From NCBI RefSeq assembly GCF_015714725.1, contig NZ_WBKM01000067.1, positions 1 to 33,101 of the forward strand: a stretch of DNA of 33,101 bases, written 5' to 3'. This document shows, piece by piece, positions 24,752 through 32,747 of the stretch. The stretch is from Nostoc sp. WHI. GTDB taxonomy: Bacteria > Cyanobacteriota > Cyanobacteriia > Cyanobacteriales > Nostocaceae. A program made the position numbers and the translations under genes. Positions within the stretch are counted from its first letter, which is position 1. Each line of letters opens with the position of its first letter. The notes below the pieces were generated by a model. It did not search any database and was not told where the DNA came from. It worked only from the letters and a program-made list of their open reading frames with translations.

Positions 24752-26206
24752 ATGTTTCAGGCTACTCGCCGCCGTCTTGCAATTTGGTACACTGCCGTCA
24801 CTGCCGTATTACTACTAATGTTTGCTAGTGGCGTTTATTTATACGTCCGTAGTACATTAATAGAGCGGATTGACGATACCCTTAATCATGTAGTGGAAAT
24901 AGTAGAGCGATGTCTAACAACAAGTCGCTGTGCGTCTACGCTCATATTTGAGCCAATTAATGCTGATACAGATAAATTTCGTATTAATCTAGAAGCCAGT
25001 TTTCGAGATAATGCCGACACCGTAGAAGATGACCACATCGACTTAGAATGGTTTAGTCCGAATGGTGAATTACTCTGGTCAACTCTATCCGAACCTCTAA
25101 ATATACCCATTCGTACCAACCGCACTGGTGAGACTGTGCGCGTAGTCAAGGGAGAGAGTGAAAATTCCTCACTCCTCACTCCTCACTCAGCGCTGTTGTT
25201 GCGACAAGTTACAGAACGGGTGGAAGTGGGACGCCAGGTATTGGGATATCTGCGTGTCAGTCATCCCTGGTTTGAAGTCACCAAACCCAGTCGCCAGTTA
25301 ATTTTTGATTTGGCGCTAGGTATTGGCTTAATGGTGCTTTCTGTGGGAGCAAGTGGCTGGTTTCTTTCGGGTAAAGCGATGGAACCTGTAGGTGAGTCTT
25401 ACCAACGCCTCAAACAATTTACTGCTGATGCTTCCCATGAACTTAGAAGTCCCATTACTTTGATTCAAACCAATGTGCAAGTTGCCCTTGCTGACTTGGA
25501 TTTGGCAGAGGCAGAAACCACTACTTCTTTGCACTATCGGCAACAGTTAAAAATGGTGGAACGGTTAACCCAGCGTTTGGGTAAGTTAGTCAATGACTTA
25601 CTCTTCCTAGCACGGCAGGATAGTGGTATTAGCAAAGATGCCTTTTCACCTTGTCCATTGGACGCTTTGCTGATGGAAGTAGTTGAAGAACAGCAATTGT
25701 TAGTTCCTGAAAAAGAAATCGCCCTTTCTCTAAACTTAGTTGACCCTCCCGCCTCCGAAACTAGCCCCGAATTACTGGAAAATTGGTTTACACTCGTGGG
25801 CAATTGGGATCAACTGGTGCGGCTGTTCACAAATTTGATTGCTAACGCCTTGCATTACAGTTCAGCAGGTGGACGGGTGAAAGTGGAATTGGCGCGGATT
25901 GAGGGAATAAATCGCGTTTCTGGACTACGTTACACCAGTGCCCAATTGCAAGTTAAAGTGAGTGATACCGGAGTTGGAATTCCAGCAGAGGCACTACCAC
26001 GCTTGTTTGACCGCTTTTATCGGGTAGATCCGGCACGTACTCATACAACTGGGAATACAGCTACAGCAAGCGCTACTGGTTCAGGATTAGGATTAGCGAT
26101 CGCTCAAGCTATTGTCGAACATCATCAGGGCCATATTCAAGTTGAAAGTACCCAAGGCATTGGCACTACGTTTACTGTCACTTTACCAATAACTTTTGAA
26201 TCTTAA
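24752..26206 (+). CDS. Membrane sensor histidine kinase
   Basis: A 484-residue two-component kinase. Membrane segments lie at about 9-32 (IWYTAVTAVLLLMFASGVYL) and 183-206; between them is an extracytoplasmic sensor domain of about 150 residues. The phosphoacceptor is His229 in ASHELRSP, and the ATPase domain has NLIANALHYSS, DTGVGIP, LFDRFYRVD and GSGLGLAIAQAIV. No response regulator gene is adjacent. Within the sensor domain, codons 139-145 (SLLTPHS region) are encoded by three copies of a 7-bp repeat (25167-25187), an in-frame insertion. The gene is divergent from the large outer-membrane protein; a regulatory link is possible but unproven. Confidence 0.9.
   Translation: MFQATRRRLAIWYTAVTAVLLLMFASGVYLYVRSTLIERIDDTLNHVVEIVERCLTTSRCASTLIFEPINADTDKFRINLEASFRDNADTVEDDHIDLEWFSPNGELLWSTLSEPLNIPIRTNRTGETVRVVKGESENSSLLTPHSALLLRQVTERVEVGRQVLGYLRVSHPWFEVTKPSRQLIFDLALGIGLMVLSVGASGWFLSGKAMEPVGESYQRLKQFTADASHELRSPITLIQTNVQVALADLDLAEAETTTSLHYRQQLKMVERLTQRLGKLVNDLLFLARQDSGISKDAFSPCPLDALLMEVVEEQQLLVPEKEIALSLNLVDPPASETSPELLENWFTLVGNWDQLVRLFTNLIANALHYSSAGGRVKVELARIEGINRVSGLRYTSAQLQVKVSDTGVGIPAEALPRLFDRFYRVDPARTHTTGNTATASATGSGLGLAIAQAIVEHHQGHIQVESTQGIGTTFTVTLPITFES
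25167..25187 (+). repeat. In-frame heptamer repeat CCTCACT x3 in the kinase gene
   Basis: Three exact copies of CCTCACT, 21 bp in all, keep the reading frame and add about seven residues to the extracytoplasmic domain, just before VTERVEVG. TCACTCC-type heptamers are common STRR units in heterocystous cyanobacteria. Confidence 0.8.
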
Positions 26207-26275
26207 ATTCTGAATTCAATAATTGTTTCCCGTAGCAGATATAAACGTTTAGCTTTAACGATTATTTTATATTTT

Positions 26276-26386
26276 GATTTTGAGGAGACGTTGCGGGACA
26301 TCCACATTGAGTTAAAAGATTTAAACCAGGAAGCGGTGGAGTTAGCAAGTGCGATCGCTAAAAACTTTGAGGAGTTGGGGATTTGA
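26276..26386 (+). pseudogene. C-terminal scrap of a probable type I restriction methylase gene
   Basis: The frame reads DFEETLRDIHIELKDLNQ, then EAVELASAIAKNFEELGI and TGA (26384-26386). This resembles the coiled C-terminus of N6-adenine methylase (HsdM) subunits of type I restriction-modification systems. No start, catalytic NPPF/Y motif or further part of the gene exists upstream, where the kinase gene ends at 26206. It looks like a deletion scar. Identification rests on a short stretch. Confidence 0.45.
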
Positions 26387-26479
26387 AATAGGTAGTCGGT
26401 TTAATGCAATAATGTAACTAAATTTAGTTGCAAAAAGTCCCTGAAGTCACATAATGGAAGCAATCGGTCTGGAGTTTTC

Positions 26480-26734
26480 ATGACCCGCAGAGAGAAATTA
26501 ATTAAGCGGTTTCTTAGTCGTCCCAAGGATTTCACCTGGGAGGAGTTGGTCAGCTTGCTTTCTGGGTTTGGGTTTGAGGAGGTCAGCACAGGTAAAACGG
26601 GAGGTTCTCGGCGGCGTTTTCTCAATGATGCGGGGGTGATTATGACGTTACACAAACCCCATCCTCAAAATATTCTCAAACGATATCAGATTGAACAGAT
26701 TATCGAGATTCTCCAAGAGGAGGAGTTGCTATGA
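26480..26734 (+). CDS. hicA: HicA-type toxin
   Basis: An 84-residue protein of the HicA family, small double-stranded-RNA-binding-fold mRNA interferases: TWEELVSLLSGFGFEEV, then KTGGSRRRFLNDAGVIMTLH and KPHPQNILKRYQIEQIIEIL. The His that often follows the GS motif is Arg here (GSRRRF); the downstream LHKPHP carries two His, as in a known HicA subgroup, so the toxin may still be active. Its end overlaps the HicB start by four bases (ATGA). Confidence 0.87.
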   Translation: MTRREKLIKRFLSRPKDFTWEELVSLLSGFGFEEVSTGKTGGSRRRFLNDAGVIMTLHKPHPQNILKRYQIEQIIEILQEEELL

Positions 26735-27114
26735 ATGACATGATGCAGTACAAGGATTATTTCGGGTCTATTCACTATAGCGATGAAGATAAAATCTTCT
26801 ATGGACAGATTGAACATATCCGCAGTCTAATCAGTTTTGAGGGGGAAGATGTGGCTAGTCTGAGGGCTAGTTTTGAGGAAGCAATTGATGATTATTTGGC
26901 TCTCTGTGAGGAAAAAGGTATTGAGCCAGAGAAGCCGTTTAAGGGGAGTTTTAATGTGCGCGTAGGTAGCCAACTTCATCGTCAGGCGGCTTTATATGCC
27001 CAACAACGGGGAGTGAATCTCAATAAGTTGGTGACGGATGCACTGGAACGTTATTTGTTTGAAAGGGGAATCGTTGGAAAATACTTGAGGAATTGGGAAT
27101 ATGAAAAAGAGTGA
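26731..27114 (+). CDS. hicB: HicB-type antitoxin
   Basis: A 127-residue HicB-type antitoxin. Residues 8-65 form the degenerate RNase H-like fold that covers HicA (YFGSIHYSDEDKIFYGQIEH; FEEAIDDYLALCEEKG); residues 75-115 carry a ribbon-helix-helix DNA-binding part (KGSFNVRVGSQLHRQAALYA, then GVNLNKLVTDALERYL). It probably represses its own operon. The start overlaps hicA by four bases; the ATG at residue 4 or 5 is an alternative. Confidence 0.87.
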   Translation: MNDMMQYKDYFGSIHYSDEDKIFYGQIEHIRSLISFEGEDVASLRASFEEAIDDYLALCEEKGIEPEKPFKGSFNVRVGSQLHRQAALYAQQRGVNLNKLVTDALERYLFERGIVGKYLRNWEYEKE

Positions 27115-27156
27115 AATATCAACACTTCAAGAATAGAGGCGTAAAGCTGTGAACCT

Positions 27157-28362
27157 CTACGGTGTGTTCTTTCGGCGAAGCATTTTGGTTAGCCGATCCA
27201 GCAGTAACACTTCCTGCTTTCTGTCTTCCAATGTCCGCGCTAGTATAATCGCCCTTTCGTAAAAATTGCGAGCAGTTATGTAATTACCTTGCTGCTCGTA
27301 CAACTGAGCGTAAGACTCAAAAGATTTTAATTCTTCTCGCAAATTTTGTAATTCTTTAGCTAGTTTTAAACGCTGCTCTAGTAAGTCAAAAGCACGTTCA
27401 TAGCGTCCTACAGCACTGTGAGCTTTAACTAAACCGTCAATTGCCCGTAATTCGTTAGTGCGATCGCGGTTAGTTTTAGCTATCACCATTGCTGCCCCGT
27501 AAGTGCCAATGGTATCCTGATAATTTCTAGATGCTAGATAAGCATCACCTAAATTATTTAGGGTATTTGCTTCACCGATGGCATCACCAATCTGACGGCG
27601 GAAAATTAAAGCATTCTCATACAATTTAACTGCTCTGTTATAATCTCCTAATCTGGCAGCTACTAAACCTAAATTACTCAAAGACAATCCTTCACCTTCA
27701 ATATTTTTGACATTGTGAGCAATTGTGAGTGCATCTTCAACTGTTTTACCAGCAGCAGGTTCTCCTTGTTGTAGAAGAAATGTACCGATACTATTCAGCA
27801 CAAAAATCTGAGATTGGAAGTCTTTGGTATCACGAGCGATCGCTAATCCTCGTCGTAAAGCGTCTTCTGCCTCTTTTAAACTACCTAGCTGGATATAAGC
27901 CTTTGCAAGCAAATTATAAGTCAGACCTTGGGCTTTAATGTCACCAATTGAGTGATATATTTCCAGTGCGCGTAAGCAAGACGTAATTGTTTTATCGGCA
28001 TATCCTGAAGTGTATTGTTGTTCACCGATACGAATCAAGCTGTCTGCTTCATTTCTTGATTGCCGCCCAACAGAACTATTTAAAGGGCGGTGGAGTTGCT
28101 GTGTAATATCAACTGTACCCGCAGCTATAGGACTTAGGAAAAAAGTAAACAGTAAAAAGCAGTGCAAAAATACCTGGCGATGATAAATCGCCCGCCAGCT
28201 ACTACAACTTTGGTCACATGAGCAATGCACTAGCCTAGCTACATAAACTAAGTCTATCTTTTGCATTGGGAATACAAGCCGTTGTTTCATAAAACTTACC
28301 CGTAAAGTTGCGGGTTTAAGTAGAAGGTCTAAGAAGATTTTTAAATTGAAGACATATGCCAT
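27157..28362 (-). CDS. Exported or membrane-anchored TPR protein
   Basis: A 401-residue protein with a hydrophobic segment at about 64-82 (VFLHCFLLFTFFLSPIAAG) and then at least six tetratricopeptide repeats from about 105 to 385 (ALEIYHSIGDIKAQGLTYNL; LSNLGLVAARLGDYNRAVKL; TLNNLGDAYLASRNYQDTIG). TPRs bind partner proteins. It starts 17 bases after the sigma-like gene, so the two form an operon. The long basic, Cys-containing N-terminus (1-63) is odd; ATG codons at residues 25 and 33 are alternative starts that would make the hydrophobic segment a nearer signal sequence. Confidence 0.75.
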   Translation of the reverse strand: MAYVFNLKIFLDLLLKPATLRVSFMKQRLVFPMQKIDLVYVARLVHCSCDQSCSSWRAIYHRQVFLHCFLLFTFFLSPIAAGTVDITQQLHRPLNSSVGRQSRNEADSLIRIGEQQYTSGYADKTITSCLRALEIYHSIGDIKAQGLTYNLLAKAYIQLGSLKEAEDALRRGLAIARDTKDFQSQIFVLNSIGTFLLQQGEPAAGKTVEDALTIAHNVKNIEGEGLSLSNLGLVAARLGDYNRAVKLYENALIFRRQIGDAIGEANTLNNLGDAYLASRNYQDTIGTYGAAMVIAKTNRDRTNELRAIDGLVKAHSAVGRYERAFDLLEQRLKLAKELQNLREELKSFESYAQLYEQQGNYITARNFYERAIILARTLEDRKQEVLLLDRLTKMLRRKNTP

Positions 28363-28379
28363 ACGGGTTTATACTTAAG

Positions 28380-29009
28380 TTAAGATTGCTCTAAATCTTC
28401 TTCAAAGTAAATGGCACGAATATCTGTAGGTAATTTGTCCTCTAGCATACGATAGCCTTCTTGGAGAAAATTGGCTACAACGTTTGGAGCGATCGCTTCT
28501 CCTTCGGCTTGCAGATAGGCAGCGATTCTAGTTTCGCTCCAGTGGAAAGTTTGAGCCATTAACACGATCAATCGTAAAATTGGTGGTAGTTGGTCTAATG
28601 CCTGTTCTACATAGCACCATAGTGGCGGTGAAGTGGCTTGGAGAGAATAATGAATTGCTTCTGTGGGTGGTAATTGAATTTCGTTAATACAGAAAGCTGT
28701 CATATTAATTAACCAATTTTGCATGGTTAAAGGTTCATCGCCTGGTTGAGGAGGAGTTAAATTTAGTCCACCGAGTTCGTAGTAGATATGCCGCCAGGTG
28801 AGGGCAAACAGATAATCTGCCTGCACAGGCGATCGCGCCGAATGTCGAATTAAGGTATATACTATGGGACTATAGCGGCAAAAAATCACCGTGAAGTACT
28901 TCCCTGCATCTGGATAGCGTTGAAACAAAGTCAGTAGTTCATCGTCACTGTGATGAAACAGCGACTTCACTAGCGGATGATTAGCTTCAGGAAAATGAGG
29001 AATTTGCAT
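28380..29009 (-). CDS. Sigma-70-like (ECF-type) factor, divergent
   Basis: A 209-residue protein with the layout of an ECF-type sigma factor. Residues 20-85 (DDELLTLFQRYPDAGKYFTV, then YTLIRHSARSPVQADYLFAL) fit region 2, and residues 135-195 (ALDQLPPILRLIVLMAQTFH, then ETRIAAYLQ and FLQEGYRMLEDKL) fit the region 4 helix-turn-helix. The region 2 core is diverged, so promoter melting is uncertain. It is the first gene of an operon with the TPR protein at 27157-28362. ECF sigma genes often sit with a membrane partner, so the TPR protein could be an antisigma or sensor; this is inference. Confidence 0.68.
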   Translation of the reverse strand: MQIPHFPEANHPLVKSLFHHSDDELLTLFQRYPDAGKYFTVIFCRYSPIVYTLIRHSARSPVQADYLFALTWRHIYYELGGLNLTPPQPGDEPLTMQNWLINMTAFCINEIQLPPTEAIHYSLQATSPPLWCYVEQALDQLPPILRLIVLMAQTFHWSETRIAAYLQAEGEAIAPNVVANFLQEGYRMLEDKLPTDIRAIYFEEDLEQS

Positions 29010-29205
29010 AAGCCTTTCGATTGATAGTTGTTAAAATAATTTTGTGAATTGCAGTCCTGTAGTTAATCGCATAATATCTTGGTGTTGTTCAGTTTGTAGC
29101 TGAGGTTCAGACTACTTAAGTATTGATAAACTAGAAACAAGGACTTAATTTTAGTCTTAATCGACAATCATAAAATCGACTTACCTATAGAATCCTTATT
29201 TTTTC

Positions 29206-29802
29206 ATGGTTATAGCAGTTAGTGTGATACCGTTCCTAGTCAGTCCCTTTACTTTAGGCTCGTTTCTGCCTTCCCTGCCTTTGGATAGCCTATTATCGAC
29301 TCAAGGCATTATGGTGATGCTGCTGGCAGCTTACGCTGGTGCCATGTGGATGTTCCTCACCAGTGCCCCAAAAGTACACACTGTAATGGTGTCAGATTTG
29401 GAGATTGCCCGACAGTTGTATGAAGGGCTGCTAGATTTGCCAGCAGCAGAGGTGCCATTGCACTACTACTACAACTATGAGCAAACTATCGGCGCAACTG
29501 GGATTGATCCACTGTATATGTCTACAGGGCCGAGCTTGTCTAGCAAAATGATGAATAATGCTAACGATGGGCTGTGGTATCAATTGAAGAAAAACACCCA
29601 GCTACACATTATTACTGGCGCGAGTTTAGGTAGCAAAAATCAGCAACGCCACGTTTGTTTTGACCATGACTGTCTAGAAATGATTTTAATGCGAGTCGAA
29701 ACGCGCGGTTTGAAATTAAAAATTCGTAACCACAAGCCCCTGAATTTTTTGGTCAAGGACTATGAAGGGCGCGTTATTGAGGTGGCTGAGGTAGCTAATT
29801 AG
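29206..29802 (+). CDS. Glyoxalase-like (VOC) domain membrane protein
   Basis: A 198-residue protein with N-terminal hydrophobic segments at about 3-22 and 32-53 (QGIMVMLLAAYAGAMWMFL), then a VOC/glyoxalase-like domain starting VHTVMVSDLEIARQLYEGLL, with LHIITGASLG, RHVCFDHDCLEMILMRVETR and LNFLVKDYEGRVIEVAEV. The family is common in cyanobacteria; substrate unknown. Two-strand VOC motifs are visible but the full metal-binding set (two His, two Glu) is not confirmed. It is divergent from the sigma-like gene. Confidence 0.72.
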   Translation: MVIAVSVIPFLVSPFTLGSFLPSLPLDSLLSTQGIMVMLLAAYAGAMWMFLTSAPKVHTVMVSDLEIARQLYEGLLDLPAAEVPLHYYYNYEQTIGATGIDPLYMSTGPSLSSKMMNNANDGLWYQLKKNTQLHIITGASLGSKNQQRHVCFDHDCLEMILMRVETRGLKLKIRNHKPLNFLVKDYEGRVIEVAEVAN

Positions 29803-29837
29803 TCGTTAGTTATTAGATTTTAGGTTGTGTGGTGCCT

Positions 29838-29905
29838 AGCTTGCCGCACTTCTCTACGAGAGGCTATGCCAACGGCAAGGCTCAGTGACCACCGTAGGCA
29901 TCGCT
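29838..29905. repeat. Compound dispersed repeat with CTTGCCG/CGGCAAG ends
   Basis: CTTGCCG (29840-29846) and CGGCAAG (29873-29879) are inverted repeats around a CTTCTCTACGAGAGGC block, followed by ACCGTAGGCATCGCT. The same building blocks occur near 1650-1720 and 21170-21235. Confidence 0.55.
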
Positions 29906-29955
29906 CTACCATTGATTATTCATAGTCATTATTGGGTTTTGCTAAATAAAATCTT

Positions 29956-30435
29956 ATGACTGTTGAAAAGATGTACACATCTCAACTGTATGAAGCAGAT
30001 TTCTATACTTGGACTCAACAGCAGGTTAGCTTGCTTAAAACTCAACAGTGGGATCAATTAGATACCGTTAACCTGATTGAAGAAATTGAAACTTTGGGCA
30101 GAAGAGAACGGCAAGAATTGAGGAATCGGCTAGGAATATTGTTAGGACATTTACTAAAATGGCAGTTTCAACCGGAAAAATGTAGCAATAGCTGGTTAGG
30201 TACAATTCGAGAGCAACGTGTTCAAATTAAGCTGCTTCTGCAAGATAGCCCTAGTTTGAAACCCTATCTCAATGAAGTTTTCTTCACTGTTTATGAACTA
30301 GGCTTGGCTTTAGCGATTCGAGAAACTGAGTTAGATGAAAATGTTTTTCCAGAAATCTGTCCCTACAGTTTACATCAAACTTTGAATCCTAAATTTTTCC
30401 CAAATCAAAATCAGGTTGATGAGCAGAGCGAGTAA
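29956..30435 (+). CDS. DUF29 family protein
   Basis: A 159-residue protein of the DUF29 family, abundant in cyanobacteria and of unknown function. Signatures: YEADFYTWTQQQVSLLK near 13-29, the family's WDQLDTVNLIEEIETLGRRE at 32-51, and LGILLGHLLKWQFQPE at 59-74; the rest is helical. Length is normal (about 140-170). It is a single gene. The family is sometimes linked to TA-like or mobile loci, but nothing here shows that. Confidence 0.88.
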   Translation: MTVEKMYTSQLYEADFYTWTQQQVSLLKTQQWDQLDTVNLIEEIETLGRRERQELRNRLGILLGHLLKWQFQPEKCSNSWLGTIREQRVQIKLLLQDSPSLKPYLNEVFFTVYELGLALAIRETELDENVFPEICPYSLHQTLNPKFFPNQNQVDEQSE

Positions 30436-30585
30436 TATCATGTTCTGTAAATCACTTACGATATGTCATTGCGAATGCAACGTTCGCGCTTGCGTCTCGT
30501 AGAGAAGTGGAATGAAGCAATCGCAAAGGTTTGAGATTGCTGCGCGACCCTCGCAATGACATAAGCATTAAGTCGAACATGATAT
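30435..30585. repeat. Long palindromic repeat element, copy 1
   Basis: Outer arms ATATCATGTTC (30435-30445) and GAACATGATAT (30575-30585) are perfect inverted repeats. Inner arms TATGTCATTGCGA (from 30472) and TCGCAATGACATA (from 30551) are also inverted. It contains a TGCGTCTCGTAGAGAAG repeat block. It shares its plan with copy 2 at 30923-31032. Confidence 0.7.
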
Positions 30586-30614
30586 AATTACCCCAATACT
30601 ATTATTTGATCACC

Positions 30615-30725
30615 TTAAACCGTGGCAAATAAAAGGAGGCGTTTGAAACGCGATCGCTCGGAGTATTCAAAGGCTTTTTCTCTTTGCCCGGCGTTGATGC
30701 AAGCTTGCACGATATTGTGGTACTG
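30615..30725 (-). pseudogene. Fragment of a TPR-CHAT protein gene
   Basis: The minus strand reads QYHNIVQACINAGQREKAFE, then YSERSRFKRLLLFATV and TAA (30617-30615). This matches the junction between TPRs and CHAT domain in cyanobacterial TPR-CHAT proteins (compare NQVYSYMVEVCTELNKITKA and IEYVERSKTRNLVEQI in the gene at 1889). Only 37 codons remain, so it is a relic of another member of that family. Confidence 0.6.
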
Positions 30726-30747
30726 CTAACTATTCTTGATATTTAAA

Positions 30748-30899
30748 TTAATTTTGGTAAAAAATATCATTAAATTCGGAGGCAAAGTTTTCTTGTCCTA
30801 ACTGAACAAAAAGTGCTTTTAATTGCTCAAATGTATTTTCAGTTCCATAATTTAAATTTTAAGATTTTCCTTGATTCTTTCTTTAAGATAGTCATCCAT
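30748..30899 (-). pseudogene. Small frameshifted ORF upstream of the TPR-CHAT relic
   Basis: From ATG 30899 the minus strand reads MDDYLKERIKENLK and stops; after a one-base shift in an A/T run near 30855-30865 it goes on as NYGTENTFEQLKALFVQLGQ, then ENFASEFNDIFYQN and TAA (30750-30748). The composition and clean ends suggest a former protein of about 50 residues. I do not recognise its family. It may have been a small gene next to the CHAT relic. Confidence 0.4.
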
Positions 30900-30922
30900 A
30901 ATTCAATTTTTTGATGTTATGT

Positions 30923-31032
30923 CATGTCCGCTTGATTACTTGTCATTGCGAACGAAGTGAAGCAATCTCCAAGCCCTTGCGATTGCTTCACTTCGTTCGC
31001 AATGACATATCACAAGTAATTTACCGGACATG
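30923..31032. repeat. Long palindromic repeat element, copy 2
   Basis: Outer arms CATGTCCG (30923-30930) and CGGACATG (31025-31032) enclose a perfect 27-bp inverted repeat: arms 30941-30967 (TGTCATTGCGAACGAAG...) and 30981-31007, with a 13-base loop. The TCATTGCGAACGAAGTGAAG type is widely dispersed in cyanobacteria and other bacteria. The rest of 31033-31178 has a small hairpin GTTAGGGC/GCCTAAC and TGCCCAA repeated twice near 31158. Confidence 0.8.
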
Positions 31033-31178
31033 ATGTTAATTAGGGCGGGCAAGATAATATGCCCAACTGACAAGCTGGTAGGTACGTTAGGGCTTTAGCC
31101 TAACCCACCATGTGAAATTGGGCACAGTACACAGAAAATAAGAAACAATAATTATCAATGCCCAATGCCCAACGATCG

Positions 31179-32507
31179 CTAGTCAGATTTTGTGGTATCT
31201 GCTGATTTATTTTCCTTCGGCACAACTAGGACTTTATCAACGCGGTTACCATCCATATCCATCACTTCAATTCGCATACTTTGCCATTCAAAATGATCTG
31301 CTGCGGCAGGAATACGACCTAAATGGGTGATGACAAAACCGCCTAAAGTTTGATAACTGCCGCGTTCTTCGGATTCCCACTCTTCCATACCAAAAAGTTC
31401 TAAAAACTCTTCAACAGGCAACATTCCATCCAAAAGCCAAGAACCATCCTCGCGTTGCACAGCTTGTGGTTGATCCTGCCCATCTGTAGAAGGAACATCA
31501 CCCACGATTTCGCTCATGATATCGTTGAGAGTGACTAATCCTTGAATCACGCCGTATTCATCAACTACCAGCGCCATGTGAGTAATGGTTTGTTTAAACA
31601 ATTCCAAAACTTTCAAGCCACGGGTACTTTCAGGCACAAATACAGGCTGTCGTAATCCTACTGTTAAGTCTAATTGTTCCCCTCGGAAACTTCTGGCTAA
31701 TAAGTCGGTGACAGGGATCACACCCAGCACATTGTCAAGTCCGCTCTGACAAATTGGATACCGGGAGTAGGCACTCTCAACCATCTTTTGGCGATTTTCT
31801 TCGGCAGAGTCATCTAAGTCTAGCCAGACTATATCGGGACGGGGTGTCATTAAGTAGCTGACAGGCCGATCGCCTAAACGAAAAACTCGCTCCACCATAT
31901 CCTGTTCAGCTTCCTCAAAGGTTCCCGCCTCAGTGCCTTGTTCGATTAAAATTTTAATTTCTTCTTGGGTGACTTGCGGCTCGGTAGAAGCTGTAATTCC
32001 CAGTAATCGCAGGATCAAATCTGTAGAAGCACTTAGGAGATAGACTACAGGAGCAGCGATCGCTGCCAAGGCTCGCATTGGAATAGCTACAATCGATGCA
32101 ATCTTCTCTGGGTTGTTTAATGCCAGACGCTTCGGTACCAATTCGCCAACAATGAGTGACAAATAGGTAATGATCAAAACCACTATTCCGAAGGATATCG
32201 GTTCACTATAAGGCGCTAATAAGGGTACACGCCCCACAGAAATCGCCAGTTTTTCGGCAATAGTTGCTCCGCCAAAGGCACCAGTCAGGATACCGATCAG
32301 AGAAATACCGACTTGAACGGTTGACAGGAAATGATTCGGAGACTCCGCTAGTTTCAATGCTACCTTTGCCTTAGCATCCCCTTGATTAGCAAGCTGCTGT
32401 AGCCTGACTTTCCGGGCTGAGACAATTGCCATCTCAGACATAGAAAACACGCCATTGACAACGATTAGCACCAAAATGATTAAAATTTCAAAAGTGATGG
32501 AGGACAT
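31179..32507 (-). CDS. CNNM/CorC-HlyC family membrane protein (hemolysin-like, CBS domain)
   Basis: A 442-residue inner-membrane protein. The CNNM membrane domain covers about 1-190 with segments at about 5-27, 65-85, 100-122 and 140-165, and contains NGVFSMSEMAIVSAR and GELVPKRLAL. Two CBS domains follow at about 215-335 (VSYLMTPRPDIVWLDLDD; VVDEYGVIQGLVTLNDIMSE), then a CorC/HlyC domain at about 350-432 (DGSWLLDGMLPVEEF; YQTLGGFVITHLGRIP). Members of the family export or regulate Mg2+ or other divalent ions; the hemolysin name is historical. It is divergent from mfd. Confidence 0.92.
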   Translation of the reverse strand: MSSITFEILIILVLIVVNGVFSMSEMAIVSARKVRLQQLANQGDAKAKVALKLAESPNHFLSTVQVGISLIGILTGAFGGATIAEKLAISVGRVPLLAPYSEPISFGIVVLIITYLSLIVGELVPKRLALNNPEKIASIVAIPMRALAAIAAPVVYLLSASTDLILRLLGITASTEPQVTQEEIKILIEQGTEAGTFEEAEQDMVERVFRLGDRPVSYLMTPRPDIVWLDLDDSAEENRQKMVESAYSRYPICQSGLDNVLGVIPVTDLLARSFRGEQLDLTVGLRQPVFVPESTRGLKVLELFKQTITHMALVVDEYGVIQGLVTLNDIMSEIVGDVPSTDGQDQPQAVQREDGSWLLDGMLPVEEFLELFGMEEWESEERGSYQTLGGFVITHLGRIPAAADHFEWQSMRIEVMDMDGNRVDKVLVVPKENKSADTTKSD

Positions 32508-32584
32508 GTTTAAAATTGCCGCTTATAAGAGCGAACGTAGCTCCATCCTTAGTATCTAGTATTAAAGGTGCTTCTATAAATGCT

Positions 32585-32613
32585 TTGACTGTACCCAAGG
32601 TAATAATTATAGT
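32585..32613 (+). promoter_or_regulatory. Candidate sigma-70-type promoter upstream of mfd
   Basis: TTGACT (32585-32590) and TATAGT (32608-32613) are separated by 17 bases, an almost ideal housekeeping promoter pointing toward mfd. Transcription would begin near 32620, giving a leader of about 130 bases. Confidence 0.5.
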
Positions 32614-32747
32614 TCTTAAGCTGATTAATCGCTGTACATTATTCTTTTACCAAAGGAGCAAGAAAGCTGTCAACACTTTTAAAATGGTTGACATAAGCTG
32701 CCTCAAGATTTCCTGACTCCCAAAGACTCCCACCGCTAGTAGTACTT

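Noticed and set aside
25534..25803. 89-codon minus-strand frame
   Set aside because: Antisense shadow of the histidine kinase ATPase region.
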